Under the pieces are notes generated by a model. It made no database searches and was not told the origin of the DNA. It was given only the letters and a program-made list of their open reading frames with translations. DNA of 17,146 nt from an archaeon. GTDB taxonomy: Archaea; Aenigmatarchaeota; Aenigmatarchaeia; GW2011-AR5; GCA-2688965. Within the stretch, counting starts at the first letter, position 1. The number at the start of each line of letters is the position of its first letter. A program made the translations under genes and the position numbers. The DNA is taken from positions 1 through 17,146 of the forward strand of contig NZEE01000020.1 in the NCBI GenBank assembly GCA_002688965.1. Direction: 5' to 3'. Shown here piece by piece: positions 1 to 6,138 of the stretch.

Positions 1-40
1 ATCAATGGGGATTGTCGCAGATGTGCGAGCGAGATGCGAC

Positions 41-129
41 CAAACCTGCGGGTAGCCACCCACAGGCGGCGGGTAGCCACCCGCCGTTGCGGGCTTAGGG
101 GTGGGGGCAGGGTTGTTGATTGGGGCTAA
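41..129. repeat. GC-rich patch with duplicated hairpin
   Basis: This patch is far richer in G+C than the rest of the window. The 14-mer GCGGGTAGCCACCC occurs twice, at 48-61 and 69-82, with a 21-bp period. The second copy forms a perfect 8-bp stem around an AGCC tetraloop (67-86, CGGCGGGT/ACCCGCCG); the first forms a weaker stem with one mismatch. Forward frame 1 is open from base 1 to a TAA at 127-129, and frame 3 to a TAG at 96-98. The patch may therefore be the 3' end of an upstream gene with a 7-codon repeat, but the two frames cannot be told apart. It could equally be a structured intergenic element such as a terminator or replication signal. Confidence 0.5.
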
Positions 130-133
130 AGGG

Positions 134-143
134 TTTATATAGG
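134..143 (+). promoter_or_regulatory. TATA box for the SprT-like gene
   Basis: TTTATATAGG lies with its first base exactly 30 nt upstream of the GTG at 164. This is the reference form of the promoter seen throughout the window and predicts a leaderless mRNA. Confidence 0.75.
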
Positions 144-163
144 GTGGCGATTTTGATGCTATC

Positions 164-631
164 GTGATGAGTGTGATGAAAGATATACCTTATTTGAAAT
201 ATAGAGAGGGGCATTCTATGGATATGCAAAGAGTTGCAGATTCTTTATGTAGGGAATACTTATTGAAACCGCTTTCTGTATATGTGATGGATGATGAGCA
301 GATGGTATCTGATGGGGTTTATTGTAATGGTATGATAATTGAATGTGATGAGGGAGTATTACCTCTCAATAATTATTGTATTTTGGTCAATGAGGATTTA
401 TGGGGCGTATATGAGGATGAAGATGATATGCTAATTAGACTTCATGTTATATTGCATGAAATGGCTCACTATATACACACCATGAAATATGAAAATAAAG
501 GGGCGGTTCATGGAAAACTATTCAGAAGAATTGAACAAGAATTACATAAGCCATATGGGATAAGGATAGAATATAAAAGCAATGGCTATTTCAAGCATCT
601 GGTTGATTGTGATGGAAATATAATGCTATGA
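164..631 (+). CDS. SprT-like zinc metalloprotease domain protein
   Basis: A 155-residue protein with the zinc-protease signature HEMAH at residues 98-102: two zinc ligands and the catalytic Glu99. A third candidate ligand is His116 in the HGKLF motif about 14 residues later. The HExxH...HG..F order is that of SprT/Spartan-like domains, which act on DNA-protein crosslinks or unknown substrates; that role is family knowledge, not shown here. There is no signal peptide or membrane segment, so it is probably cytoplasmic. The GTG at 164 is chosen because it lies 30 nt from the TATA box, like other leading genes here; ATG 167 is the alternative. It is convergent with the leftward gene ending at 638, only 6 nt away. 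A WLM-type peptidase is the main alternative. Confidence 0.75.
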   Translation: MMSVMKDIPYLKYREGHSMDMQRVADSLCREYLLKPLSVYVMDDEQMVSDGVYCNGMIIECDEGVLPLNNYCILVNEDLWGVYEDEDDMLIRLHVILHEMAHYIHTMKYENKGAVHGKLFRRIEQELHKPYGIRIEYKSNGYFKHLVDCDGNIML

Positions 632-637
632 TTATAT

Positions 638-859
638 TCATTCTTCTTCAGTTGCATTTGAATCTTCTTCTGGGATTTCTTCTTCATGGATTTGAAGATT
701 TGAAGCATTCGCCATAGCATCTGCCCAATCAGAAAGGAATCTTGAAGCCATCTTTGTGAATACGATGGCCTCATGGTCCTCAAATTCTCGGCTTACCAAG
801 AAGTCCCTAAATGTTGTTTCAAATGCTGGTCCCGATTCTGCAATTTTATCATTCGTCAT
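638..859 (-). CDS. Small acidic protein, unknown
   Basis: A 73-residue protein with a helical, aromatic middle (ending FLSDWADAMANASNL) and a strongly acidic tail ending in NATEEE. I recognise no family. It is the second gene of a leftward pair. A GGAG Shine-Dalgarno lies about 10 nt upstream of its ATG and overlaps the TAG stop of the preceding gene (873-875), which points to translational coupling. The acidic tail could suit a DNA mimic or a protein-binding adaptor, but that is speculation. A competing leftward frame at 586-783 lacks such a start signal and is taken as a shadow. Confidence 0.6.
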   Translation of the reverse strand: MTNDKIAESGPAFETTFRDFLVSREFEDHEAIVFTKMASRFLSDWADAMANASNLQIHEEEIPEEDSNATEEE

Positions 860-872
860 TTCTTTTCATCTC

Positions 873-1175
873 CTATTTCATGTGATATGATGCGTGTTCC
901 ACGACCTTTCTAATACCACAGCATGAACATAACATCATTTGAGCCACAACTTTATATCTGTTGTTCCACTCAAGAACCCTATATCTGCCGTGTGGTTCTA
1001 ATTTGTGCAAACCATTAGGTGAGGTATTACAAATATCTCTATTCATATCGGTTGCGGAGATTTTAATTTCCTCTTTTCCACACCGCCTACACACCCTTAG
1101 TATGTGCCTGTTTCTATCTCCATCAACCTTTGTAAGTTGTGTGTCCTTATAGGCACAGCCGTATTTACATACCAT
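873..1175 (-). CDS. Double zinc-finger protein
   Basis: A 100-residue protein with two candidate zinc sites. The first uses C3-x3-C7 and C29-x2-C32; the second uses C49 and the CSCC cluster at C83-C86, with histidines between. The two halves share a C...H...CxxC layout, suggesting an internal duplication. It is likely a nucleic-acid or protein-binding factor; no named family is recognised. An in-frame ATG at 1193 exists, but the TATA box at 1196-1205 leaves only about 10 nt before it, and it would lie upstream of the expected transcript start. ATG 1175 is exactly 30 nt from that box, so it is chosen. It heads a two-gene leftward unit with 638-859. Confidence 0.65.
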   Translation of the reverse strand: MVCKYGCAYKDTQLTKVDGDRNRHILRVCRRCGKEEIKISATDMNRDICNTSPNGLHKLEPHGRYRVLEWNNRYKVVAQMMLCSCCGIRKVVEHASYHMK

Positions 1176-1182
1176 ATTTTTA

Positions 1183-1386
1183 GGACTGTCCATTACCTAT
1201 ATAAAACATCTTATATTATTTTTATAGACGAAAAAAGGTCCAACAGACTATATAGGGTCACATTTTTAATTTACCAATTGGGATGTATGTTTATTTCGGA
1301 CAATTCTGCGTCTATAATTAACCAATTAGACTCTAAATAAATCAGATTAAATAGACTATATAGAGTCCATTAGACTATTTTTTGTC
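1183..1386. repeat. Operator-like repeat cluster
   Basis: This gap between two leftward genes carries a near-palindrome GACTATATAGRGTC twice, at 1246-1259 and 1354-1367 (13 of 14 bases identical, 108 bp apart). The second is palindromic at 12 of 14 positions. Further AGACT boxes lie at 1328 and 1372, and GTCC/GGAC half-sites at 1183-1191 (GGACtGTCC), 1238 and 1384. The repeats contain a CTATATAG core, but no start codon lies 30 nt away on either strand, so they do not look like gene promoters. Binding sites for a regulator or replication initiator are possible. I see no credible protein in 1206-1369 beyond peptides of under 20 codons. Confidence 0.5.
1196..1205 (-). promoter_or_regulatory. 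TATA box for leftward zinc-finger operon
   Basis: On the minus strand this reads TTTATATAGG, identical to the box at 134-143. Its first base (1205) is 30 nt upstream of the ATG at 1175, which decides that start over ATG 1193. Confidence 0.75.
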
Positions 1387-1588
1387 CATTTATCATTTTT
1401 TCATAAAATAATTCATAATAATGATATATAGGAATTAGATAAATTGTAATCATTGTTTGTAGCACCCAACCCGTATTGAAATAGTCATCCCATATATTAT
1501 CGCTGAATAACCATAGCCATAGGATTACCACAGGTTGAATCATTAACAATCCAAAGAAAGGTCTTATTGTTGATTTAATCCAAGCCAT
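1370..1588 (-). CDS. Small two-segment membrane protein, holin-like
   Basis: A 72-residue protein with two hydrophobic segments, at about residues 10-28 and 40-58, the second followed by a charged tail. The start MAWIKSTIRPFFGLL resembles the 'W-x-x-x-x-RP' opening of small phage holin-type membrane proteins. That resemblance is weak, so holin is only a suggestion. ATG 1588 is chosen because it is 31 nt from the palindromic TATA box at 1610-1621; the ATG at 1603 would fall before the expected transcript start. It is divergent from the nine-gene operon starting at 1643 and shares its promoter core. It ends at the repeat cluster. Confidence 0.6.
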   Translation of the reverse strand: MAWIKSTIRPFFGLLMIQPVVILWLWLFSDNIWDDYFNTGWVLQTMITIYLIPIYHYYELFYEKMINGQKIV

Positions 1589-1609
1589 AAGAATTATAAT
1601 CACCTATTA

Positions 1610-1621
1610 CCTATATATAGG
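1610..1621. promoter_or_regulatory. Palindromic bidirectional TATA box
   Basis: CCTATATATAGG is a perfect 12-bp palindrome. Read rightward, its TATATATAGG box is 31 nt from ATG 1643. Read leftward, the same box is 31 nt from ATG 1588. One core element can therefore serve two divergent leaderless genes symmetrically. Confidence 0.75.
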
Positions 1622-1642
1622 TGTTCATATCATGTTGAGAAT

Positions 1643-1903
1643 ATGGCGACAGAAGTAAATATACCTCACCCTAAGTTTTTTAGTGGTAAGCCCATCAAGC
1701 ACCATATAAGAACCTTTTTAGAACAGACTATTGATGCAGAATGGAGGGCCACTTGTTTGAATGACCCTTCTTTTTCTGATTGGTTGCAACAGTTTCATTT
1801 AGGTTTTATGATTAATTATATGATTGTTGCAGGGCATTTTGATAAAGAAGATATTATAACATGGTCTAATGAGATTAGAAGCGGGTATGATTGGAAAGTT
1901 TAA
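1643..1903 (+). CDS. Unknown protein, first gene of the tagged-protein operon
   Basis: An 86-residue soluble protein with several tryptophans (DAEWRAT, FSDWLQQFH, ending YDWKV). I recognise no family, and it lacks the FINW motif found downstream. The ATG lies 31 nt from the shared palindromic TATA box, making it the leaderless first gene of an operon that runs to 6719. A 25-nt gap separates it from the next gene, with no convincing TATA box at the right distance, so co-transcription is likely. It could be a regulator or chaperone of the tagged proteins, but nothing in the sequence says so. Confidence 0.7.
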   Translation: MATEVNIPHPKFFSGKPIKHHIRTFLEQTIDAEWRATCLNDPSFSDWLQQFHLGFMINYMIVAGHFDKEDIITWSNEIRSGYDWKV

Positions 1904-1928
1904 GTATCTGAATGACTAATTATAACTT

Positions 1929-2867
1929 ATGAGTATTGCATTTGGAAGGATAAATAACCCTACCCTTGCTAATTTTATTAACCTCAAAGGCCATTCGTCT
2001 TTTGATGATGCCGTATCTAATAAACCTAGTGCGAAAGACAAATTCATTGCATCTAACATTATAAATGAATTAATTGCCACCATTCCAGACTATGAGGAAG
2101 GACCTTGGGTTGCCTCATATCCACAAAACCACAATATTAAGAATCCTCACCCATATAATTGGTTATGGGAGGGTAGGAAACCCTTCATTAACCAATGGAT
2201 AGAAACTCAAGCCCGAAGATACGCTTCACATTTTTATGAATACCCTATCTCTCAAGATGATGAGAGAGATAGGTTTCATGTCACTAAACCACGATGGGAG
2301 GAATGGCAAGGTAAATTATTGATAAGGCGAGCCGATGCCGATGATGAGGATTATGAAAATGATTGGCGTGGGGGGTCAATTCCATATTTAGATATTATGT
2401 ATATTTCCCTTGTCAATGTCTGGGATGATAAATGGAACGATAGATGGATTAATAAATATTGTTGCCCCATTTGTGAGCATGATTATAAACTTAAGGATAC
2501 TTCTGCCGAACCAACCATAGGAGAGTTTAGACACAGGATTCAATTAGCAGAATGCCCATCTTGTTTTGAGGTTGTGCCTACTCGGAAGAAATACCACACA
2601 GATGATGAAATGTTAGTATATAATTTAAGAGTTTATGAGTATAATAAATCAATCGAATATTCCGAAAATGCTTTTCGGGATGATAGAGGGGCTGAATGGA
2701 TTGCCCTCTATGATGGGCATAGTTTTAGAGAGGATATGACGCATATTAAGGATATGGATTATTTCAAGGGTTGGTATGATGCTACATCCTTAATAACTAA
2801 CATATTACGACCACATAAATTAAATATGTTGATTAATTGGCACATGAAATTACCGGAGGGATTTTAA
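1929..2867 (+). CDS. Zn-ribbon protein with terminal LINW motif
   Basis: A 312-residue protein, the largest of the operon, rich in Trp, Tyr and Asp. A zinc-ribbon-like unit is visible around residues 177-215: CCPIC followed about 35 residues later by CPSC. The C-terminus ends LINWHMKLPEGF (L301-W304), a weak version of the FINW motif carried by the next seven proteins, with a proline four residues on. It lacks the usual N/D-P pair, so it may be an ancestral or diverged member. No family is recognised; a structural or virion role is possible. The gap to the next ATG is 3 nt. Confidence 0.75.
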   Translation: MSIAFGRINNPTLANFINLKGHSSFDDAVSNKPSAKDKFIASNIINELIATIPDYEEGPWVASYPQNHNIKNPHPYNWLWEGRKPFINQWIETQARRYASHFYEYPISQDDERDRFHVTKPRWEEWQGKLLIRRADADDEDYENDWRGGSIPYLDIMYISLVNVWDDKWNDRWINKYCCPICEHDYKLKDTSAEPTIGEFRHRIQLAECPSCFEVVPTRKKYHTDDEMLVYNLRVYEYNKSIEYSENAFRDDRGAEWIALYDGHSFREDMTHIKDMDYFKGWYDATSLITNILRPHKLNMLINWHMKLPEGF

Positions 2868-2870
2868 TAT

Positions 2871-3539
2871 ATGAGTGTCCTGTTACCTATCTGTCTTAGT
2901 TGTGGTATCATATCCCCTCTAACCGATTCCTTTAGAATCAAGCCAAAGTTTTGTAATAATCATCACCGTCAATATCATAGAATCATTGATTCTCGATTTA
3001 TTTTCCAAAACAAACATTTTTTAGTCGAGGTTAATGGAAATGTCTGTGAGATTTACGATGAATATTTTGGGGCGCACGAATTACAACAGTTGATATATGA
3101 TTTAATACCATATACGGATGTATATAATTATATGAGGCCAACGAATGAACAGAGTATTTTTGTTATGGTTGATGAGGAAATGCTTGGTGGAGAAATGAGA
3201 TATGACTACCAGATTATATTTTTAACAGAGGTGCATCCAGATAATATTAATATTAATGGGTTTTTACACAGAATTCTGCAAGACAATAATGGAAATGAAT
3301 TTGATGGAATTGATGGTAATTATACCGTTAAAATTAAACAAATAAATTTGCCTACATATATGCACCATAAGCGAAAGGAATGGCCGTTCATTAATTGGGT
3401 AACAAACCCATTAGATGTTGAGGAACGGGTTGTGAAACCAAATGAAAAATCGGGAATAACGAAAGAACGAGTAATAGAAATTGCTAGAAACTTAGGGATT
3501 GAAAATATTGAGGAAAACTTCATAGAATGGGGGGATTAG
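2871..3539 (+). CDS. FINW-motif protein with N-terminal zinc finger and C-terminal extension
   Basis: A 222-residue protein. Cys9-x2-Cys12 and Cys28 followed by histidines form a likely N-terminal zinc knuckle. The motif WPFINWVTNPLD is at residues 171-182. Unlike the six proteins that follow, it is not terminal: a further 40 residues continue, containing a helical stretch (ITKERVIEIARNLGIENI) and ending EWGD. Either the tag can work internally or a small helical domain was added after it. The stop TAG abuts the next ATG directly (TAGATG). No family is recognised. Confidence 0.75.
   Translation: MSVLLPICLSCGIISPLTDSFRIKPKFCNNHHRQYHRIIDSRFIFQNKHFLVEVNGNVCEIYDEYFGAHELQQLIYDLIPYTDVYNYMRPTNEQSIFVMVDEEMLGGEMRYDYQIIFLTEVHPDNININGFLHRILQDNNGNEFDGIDGNYTVKIKQINLPTYMHHKRKEWPFINWVTNPLDVEERVVKPNEKSGITKERVIEIARNLGIENIEENFIEWGD
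3381..3413 (+). repeat. FINW module, internal copy (VTNPL)
   Basis: Encodes WPFINWVTNPL inside the gene at 2871-3539. It shares the peptide core with the other copies but uses different codons (TTC ATT AAT TGG), so selection seems to be on the protein. Confidence 0.7.
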
Positions 3540-4034
3540 ATGGTGTATAAAAAGCCTAAAAAATTAAACGATGCTGAAATTAGACAGCAGATGAATGAAT
3601 TAAAAGGTGTTAAAGATAGGATTTTTGCAGATATTAGAGAACATATAATAGAAATAACCACAAACAGTAACACCGCACTCAAATATGATTGGGATGAGTT
3701 GCCCGCAGATTCATGGGAGAAAGAAGAACATAATTCCTTTTTAGATTATGCTTATGAGTCTTATAATCCGCCACATGATTATGGTATGTATGATTATGCA
3801 CAGGAATTATATGAAGAAAGGTTTGAATTGAAGTTTCGGGATTTAATTTATACTTCAGAAATAAACTTAAAGGTAGGTGTTCTTTACGATGGCACAGTTG
3901 GAAGCATTCTTGAAGAAACTTTAACACAGGAAGTAACAGATATTGTGGAATATGAAACAAAAAGGATATGTGGGCAATTGGCTGACGCATGGCGATTTAT
4001 AAATTGGCGAGATAATCCGTTGAGGGGTGTTTGA
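3540..4034 (+). CDS. C-terminal FINW-tagged protein (RDNPL type)
   Basis: A 164-residue protein with an N-terminal, probably helical and charged half and an acidic, Tyr-rich centre. The terminal motif WRFINWRDNPL lies at residues 151-161, with only three residues after it. The body shows no obvious similarity to its neighbours. The motif DNA is 19/20 identical to that of the next gene over ATMAATTGGCGAGATAATCC. ATG 3540 directly follows the upstream stop. It has no membrane segment or signal peptide. Function unknown. Confidence 0.75.
   Translation: MVYKKPKKLNDAEIRQQMNELKGVKDRIFADIREHIIEITTNSNTALKYDWDELPADSWEKEEHNSFLDYAYESYNPPHDYGMYDYAQELYEERFELKFRDLIYTSEINLKVGVLYDGTVGSILEETLTQEVTDIVEYETKRICGQLADAWRFINWRDNPLRGV
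3999..4018 (+). repeat. FINW module, RDNP type, copy 1
   Basis: ATAAATTGGCGAGATAATCC, matching 4519-4538 at 19 of 20 bases. It lies at the 3' end of the gene 3540-4034. Confidence 0.75.
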
Positions 4035-4035
4035 T

Positions 4036-4560
4036 ATGGGCGGGTTTGAAGAACCTCCACAAATAGTTAAGGATAGGTTTGCTGATTGGAAAAATAAGTC
4101 TATCCGAGAAGTCCTTACATGGCTTCCAAACCATACCACTATGCTTGGAAGTTGGCGACATTCAAAATCGTGTTTAGATGAGGGGTGGGGGAATTATTTT
4201 TATGTAAGGGGATTGAGATTGAACATGATGGAAGCCTTTGTGTTTTTTATTACTTCTAAAGAATCAGAATCTTTGTGGCCCGATGATATACCTCACATAG
4301 ACATAGTAGTATATTATCTTCACAATGGAAACCCAATATATTATTATACTTGTAGTGGTGATGATTTCTCACTCAATGATGAATATTATGAATCCATAGA
4401 AGAATGTCTGGGTGAATTAATGGGTGAAGATAATAGTGGCGGCGGTGTGTCTTATACGATATATGTGAGTGGTCTGGTGAGGCCAAATATACTGAAATTA
4501 ATGAAGCCTTGGCCTTTCATCAATTGGCGAGATAATCCCCTTATCGGCGGTGGTGCATAA
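4036..4560 (+). CDS. C-terminal FINW-tagged protein (RDNPL type)
   Basis: A 174-residue protein from ATG 4036, which lies one base after the upstream TGA; a GTG at 4027 overlapping that stop is the alternative. The middle alternates short aromatic strands with turns (VYYLHNGNPIYYYT), suggesting a beta-rich fold, and a Gly/Ser run (GEDNSGGG) precedes the last strand. The end is WPFINWRDNPL (F161-W164) plus a Gly-rich tail. The stop overlaps the next start as TAATG. No family is recognised. Confidence 0.75.
   Translation: MGGFEEPPQIVKDRFADWKNKSIREVLTWLPNHTTMLGSWRHSKSCLDEGWGNYFYVRGLRLNMMEAFVFFITSKESESLWPDDIPHIDIVVYYLHNGNPIYYYTCSGDDFSLNDEYYESIEECLGELMGEDNSGGGVSYTIYVSGLVRPNILKLMKPWPFINWRDNPLIGGGA
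4519..4538 (+). repeat. FINW module, RDNP type, copy 2
   Basis: ATCAATTGGCGAGATAATCC, differing from 3999-4018 only at the third base. It lies at the 3' end of the gene 4036-4560. Confidence 0.75.
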
Positions 4561-5033
4561 TGGAGATAGGAGATAGAGCATGGGGGATAAAAATGATTAA
4601 AGATTTGATTGATTCTATTAATGGTGGCTATAAAGCGGGCATGGGGGGTGCGCCGCCGGTGGGTGGTCATGTAATAAAATATATCAAGGATAATTCTGTT
4701 CTAAATGAAGGTAGGGAGATTTTAGACGAATTACCTGTTGGGTTTTCTGGATTCTTTTTTAGTGAGGAGTATATTGCATATTTTGGTTTTGTTAATTTAG
4801 ACCGACCCTCTCAATCTTTCTATATGACTTTCCGAGGTGGTTTTGAGGATACAAACCTATACGATATGCTACGAAAGTGGGAGATATACCGTAAGGATGG
4901 TTGGGGAGAGAACCCTCAAGAGTGGAATGTCAATAATTTCTGGGACATTACAGATTTAGTTATGGGTGGCATTAAAAGAGGACTATTTATCAATTGGCCT
5001 TTAGACCCGCCACGAATAGGAGATGGTGTATAA
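4560..5033 (+). CDS. C-terminal FINW-tagged protein (PLDPPRIG type)
   Basis: A 157-residue protein. A Gly-rich early segment (AGMGGAPPVGGH) is followed by aromatic, strand-like stretches (GFSGFFFSEEYIAYFGFV) and a Trp-rich region. It ends LFINWPLDPPRIGDGV, with F143-W146. The motif DNA differs at one base in 38 from that of the following gene, although the bodies do not resemble each other. It is joined to both neighbours by TAATG overlaps, so translation by re-initiation is likely. Function unknown. Confidence 0.75.
   Translation: MEIGDRAWGIKMIKDLIDSINGGYKAGMGGAPPVGGHVIKYIKDNSVLNEGREILDELPVGFSGFFFSEEYIAYFGFVNLDRPSQSFYMTFRGGFEDTNLYDMLRKWEIYRKDGWGENPQEWNVNNFWDITDLVMGGIKRGLFINWPLDPPRIGDGV
4983..5020 (+). 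repeat. FINW module, PLDPPRIG type, copy 1
   Basis: A 38-bp stretch identical to 5492-5529 except for one synonymous base (TTT versus TTC). It encodes LFINWPLDPPRIG at the end of the gene 4560-5033, just before the TAATG junction. Confidence 0.8.
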
Positions 5034-5542
5034 TGGTTAAATCTATGCGGCAGAATGCTGATTGGAAAGGTATGAAATTCCAATATAGGTGGAAGATGGA
5101 TAGCCATAATGGTTGGACTTTTAGGGATAGTGATATTATAATTAATATTGATGGCCCACATGGACTTATTCGCACATACTCACGCAGAGATTTGAGTAAA
5201 AAAGAAGCGGCGGCGTTTTTGAAGGCCAAAGGAATCCCTTATGAAACAAGAATAAATGGACTTCACAGAATATCTCATAATAAGCAGTTATGCAAGGATG
5301 ATTCATGGTATTTTGATGAAGATAAAGAATGCTATATTTGTGATTGGGGGATGCCTTACACCTCTGCTTTAGCACCCGGACAGACTTGGGGTGTTCTATA
5401 CCGAAATAAAGTGAAAGGCTATCCGCCTTTAGTCCACAGGCAATACCAAATGTGTAATTTCTGTAAGAATGTGAGAGAAATTAACAGAGGGCTATTCATC
5501 AATTGGCCTTTAGACCCGCCACGAATAGGGGATGATTCGTAA
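5033..5542 (+). CDS. C-terminal FINW-tagged protein with Cys pairs (PLDPPRIG type)
   Basis: A 169-residue protein. The start is ATG 5033, overlapping the upstream stop as TAATG like its neighbours; an in-frame ATG at 4994 inside the upstream gene is less likely. Two Cys pairs, CYIC near residue 103 and CNFC near residue 142, could bind one zinc. A strand TWGVLYRNKVKG resembles RWMVLFRKGIED in the next protein, a hint that the bodies may be distant paralogues. It ends LFINWPLDPPRIGDDS, with F155-W158. Function unknown. Confidence 0.75.
   Translation: MVKSMRQNADWKGMKFQYRWKMDSHNGWTFRDSDIIINIDGPHGLIRTYSRRDLSKKEAAAFLKAKGIPYETRINGLHRISHNKQLCKDDSWYFDEDKECYICDWGMPYTSALAPGQTWGVLYRNKVKGYPPLVHRQYQMCNFCKNVREINRGLFINWPLDPPRIGDDS
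5492..5529 (+). repeat. FINW module, PLDPPRIG type, copy 2
   Basis: 37 of 38 bases match 4983-5020, while the coding sequence upstream shows no comparable identity. It sits at the end of the gene 5033-5542. Confidence 0.8.
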
Positions 5543-6138
5543 TGGTAAGTATCAGTAGGCGACCACGAACCGGAAAAGAGTTTGATGAGATTATACAGGA
5601 ATATTGGGAGAAAGTGATTCCAATGTATAGAGTCAAAGATACGGGGGCGTTAATTGAGTTTGATGTAACTGCATGGGCTAATTCTGAATTAGAAATTTTT
5701 AGTGGATATAATGAAGGGGGTCCTAATCCTACGAAGGGATACCCACAATATAAGTCAAATAAAATTGGTAATTTAATTGAGTCTTGGACCCCAACCGATA
5801 TATTGCGAACAGCCGATGGATACCATTTGAAATTAAAACCTAATCGGTGGATGGTTCTTTTTAGAAAGGGTATTGAAGATAAAGACCGAAATGAAATCTT
5901 TATATTTTATGTTTTAGATATTGAATCACGGAAAGGGGGCTATCAAACGATTTGGGCGAATCCTCCAAGATTATTGCGTGAGCGATTCCATAGTGGAAAG
6001 ATATTCATAGATTGGGGTCCAAGAGGTTGGGCGGCAAATGCAGATGCAGAATGGGCTTATTTAGATGTTGCAAAAGATACAGGTGGCTTCATCAATTGGC
6101 CGTTTGAGAATCCATTACATAGAGGGGGCAGGGCATAA
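5542..6138 (+). CDS. FINW-tagged protein with two motif copies
   Basis: A 198-residue protein with a probable beta-rich middle. It carries a degenerate motif copy, IFIDWGPRGW (F155-W158), and the full terminal copy GFINWPFENPL (F183-W186) 28 residues later, followed by a Gly/Arg-rich tail. The terminal copy has one extra residue between W and N-P compared with the other genes. It is coupled by TAATG to both neighbours. No known domain is recognised. Two copies could give two docking sites or mark an older duplication of the module. Confidence 0.75.
   Translation: MVSISRRPRTGKEFDEIIQEYWEKVIPMYRVKDTGALIEFDVTAWANSELEIFSGYNEGGPNPTKGYPQYKSNKIGNLIESWTPTDILRTADGYHLKLKPNRWMVLFRKGIEDKDRNEIFIFYVLDIESRKGGYQTIWANPPRLLRERFHSGKIFIDWGPRGWAANADAEWAYLDVAKDTGGFINWPFENPLHRGGRA

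Noticed and set aside
1..189. A leftward frame across the GC-rich patch reads like Pro/Gly-rich protein (VGGYP repeats).
   Set aside because: It has no ATG, only a GTG inside the patch, is closed by a stop at 190-192 on its upstream side, and would run through the promoter and start of the SprT-like gene.
1176..1193. ATG 1193 as start of the leftward zinc-finger gene.
   Set aside because: The TATA box is only about 10 nt away; ATG 1175 sits at the 30-nt distance seen for other genes.
3320..3523. Leftward frames opposite the tagged genes (also at 3679-3990, 3921-4139, 4452-4670, 4916-5229 and 5166-5375).
   Set aside because: They are antisense shadows of the continuous, coupled rightward genes, with no TATA box at the proper distance.
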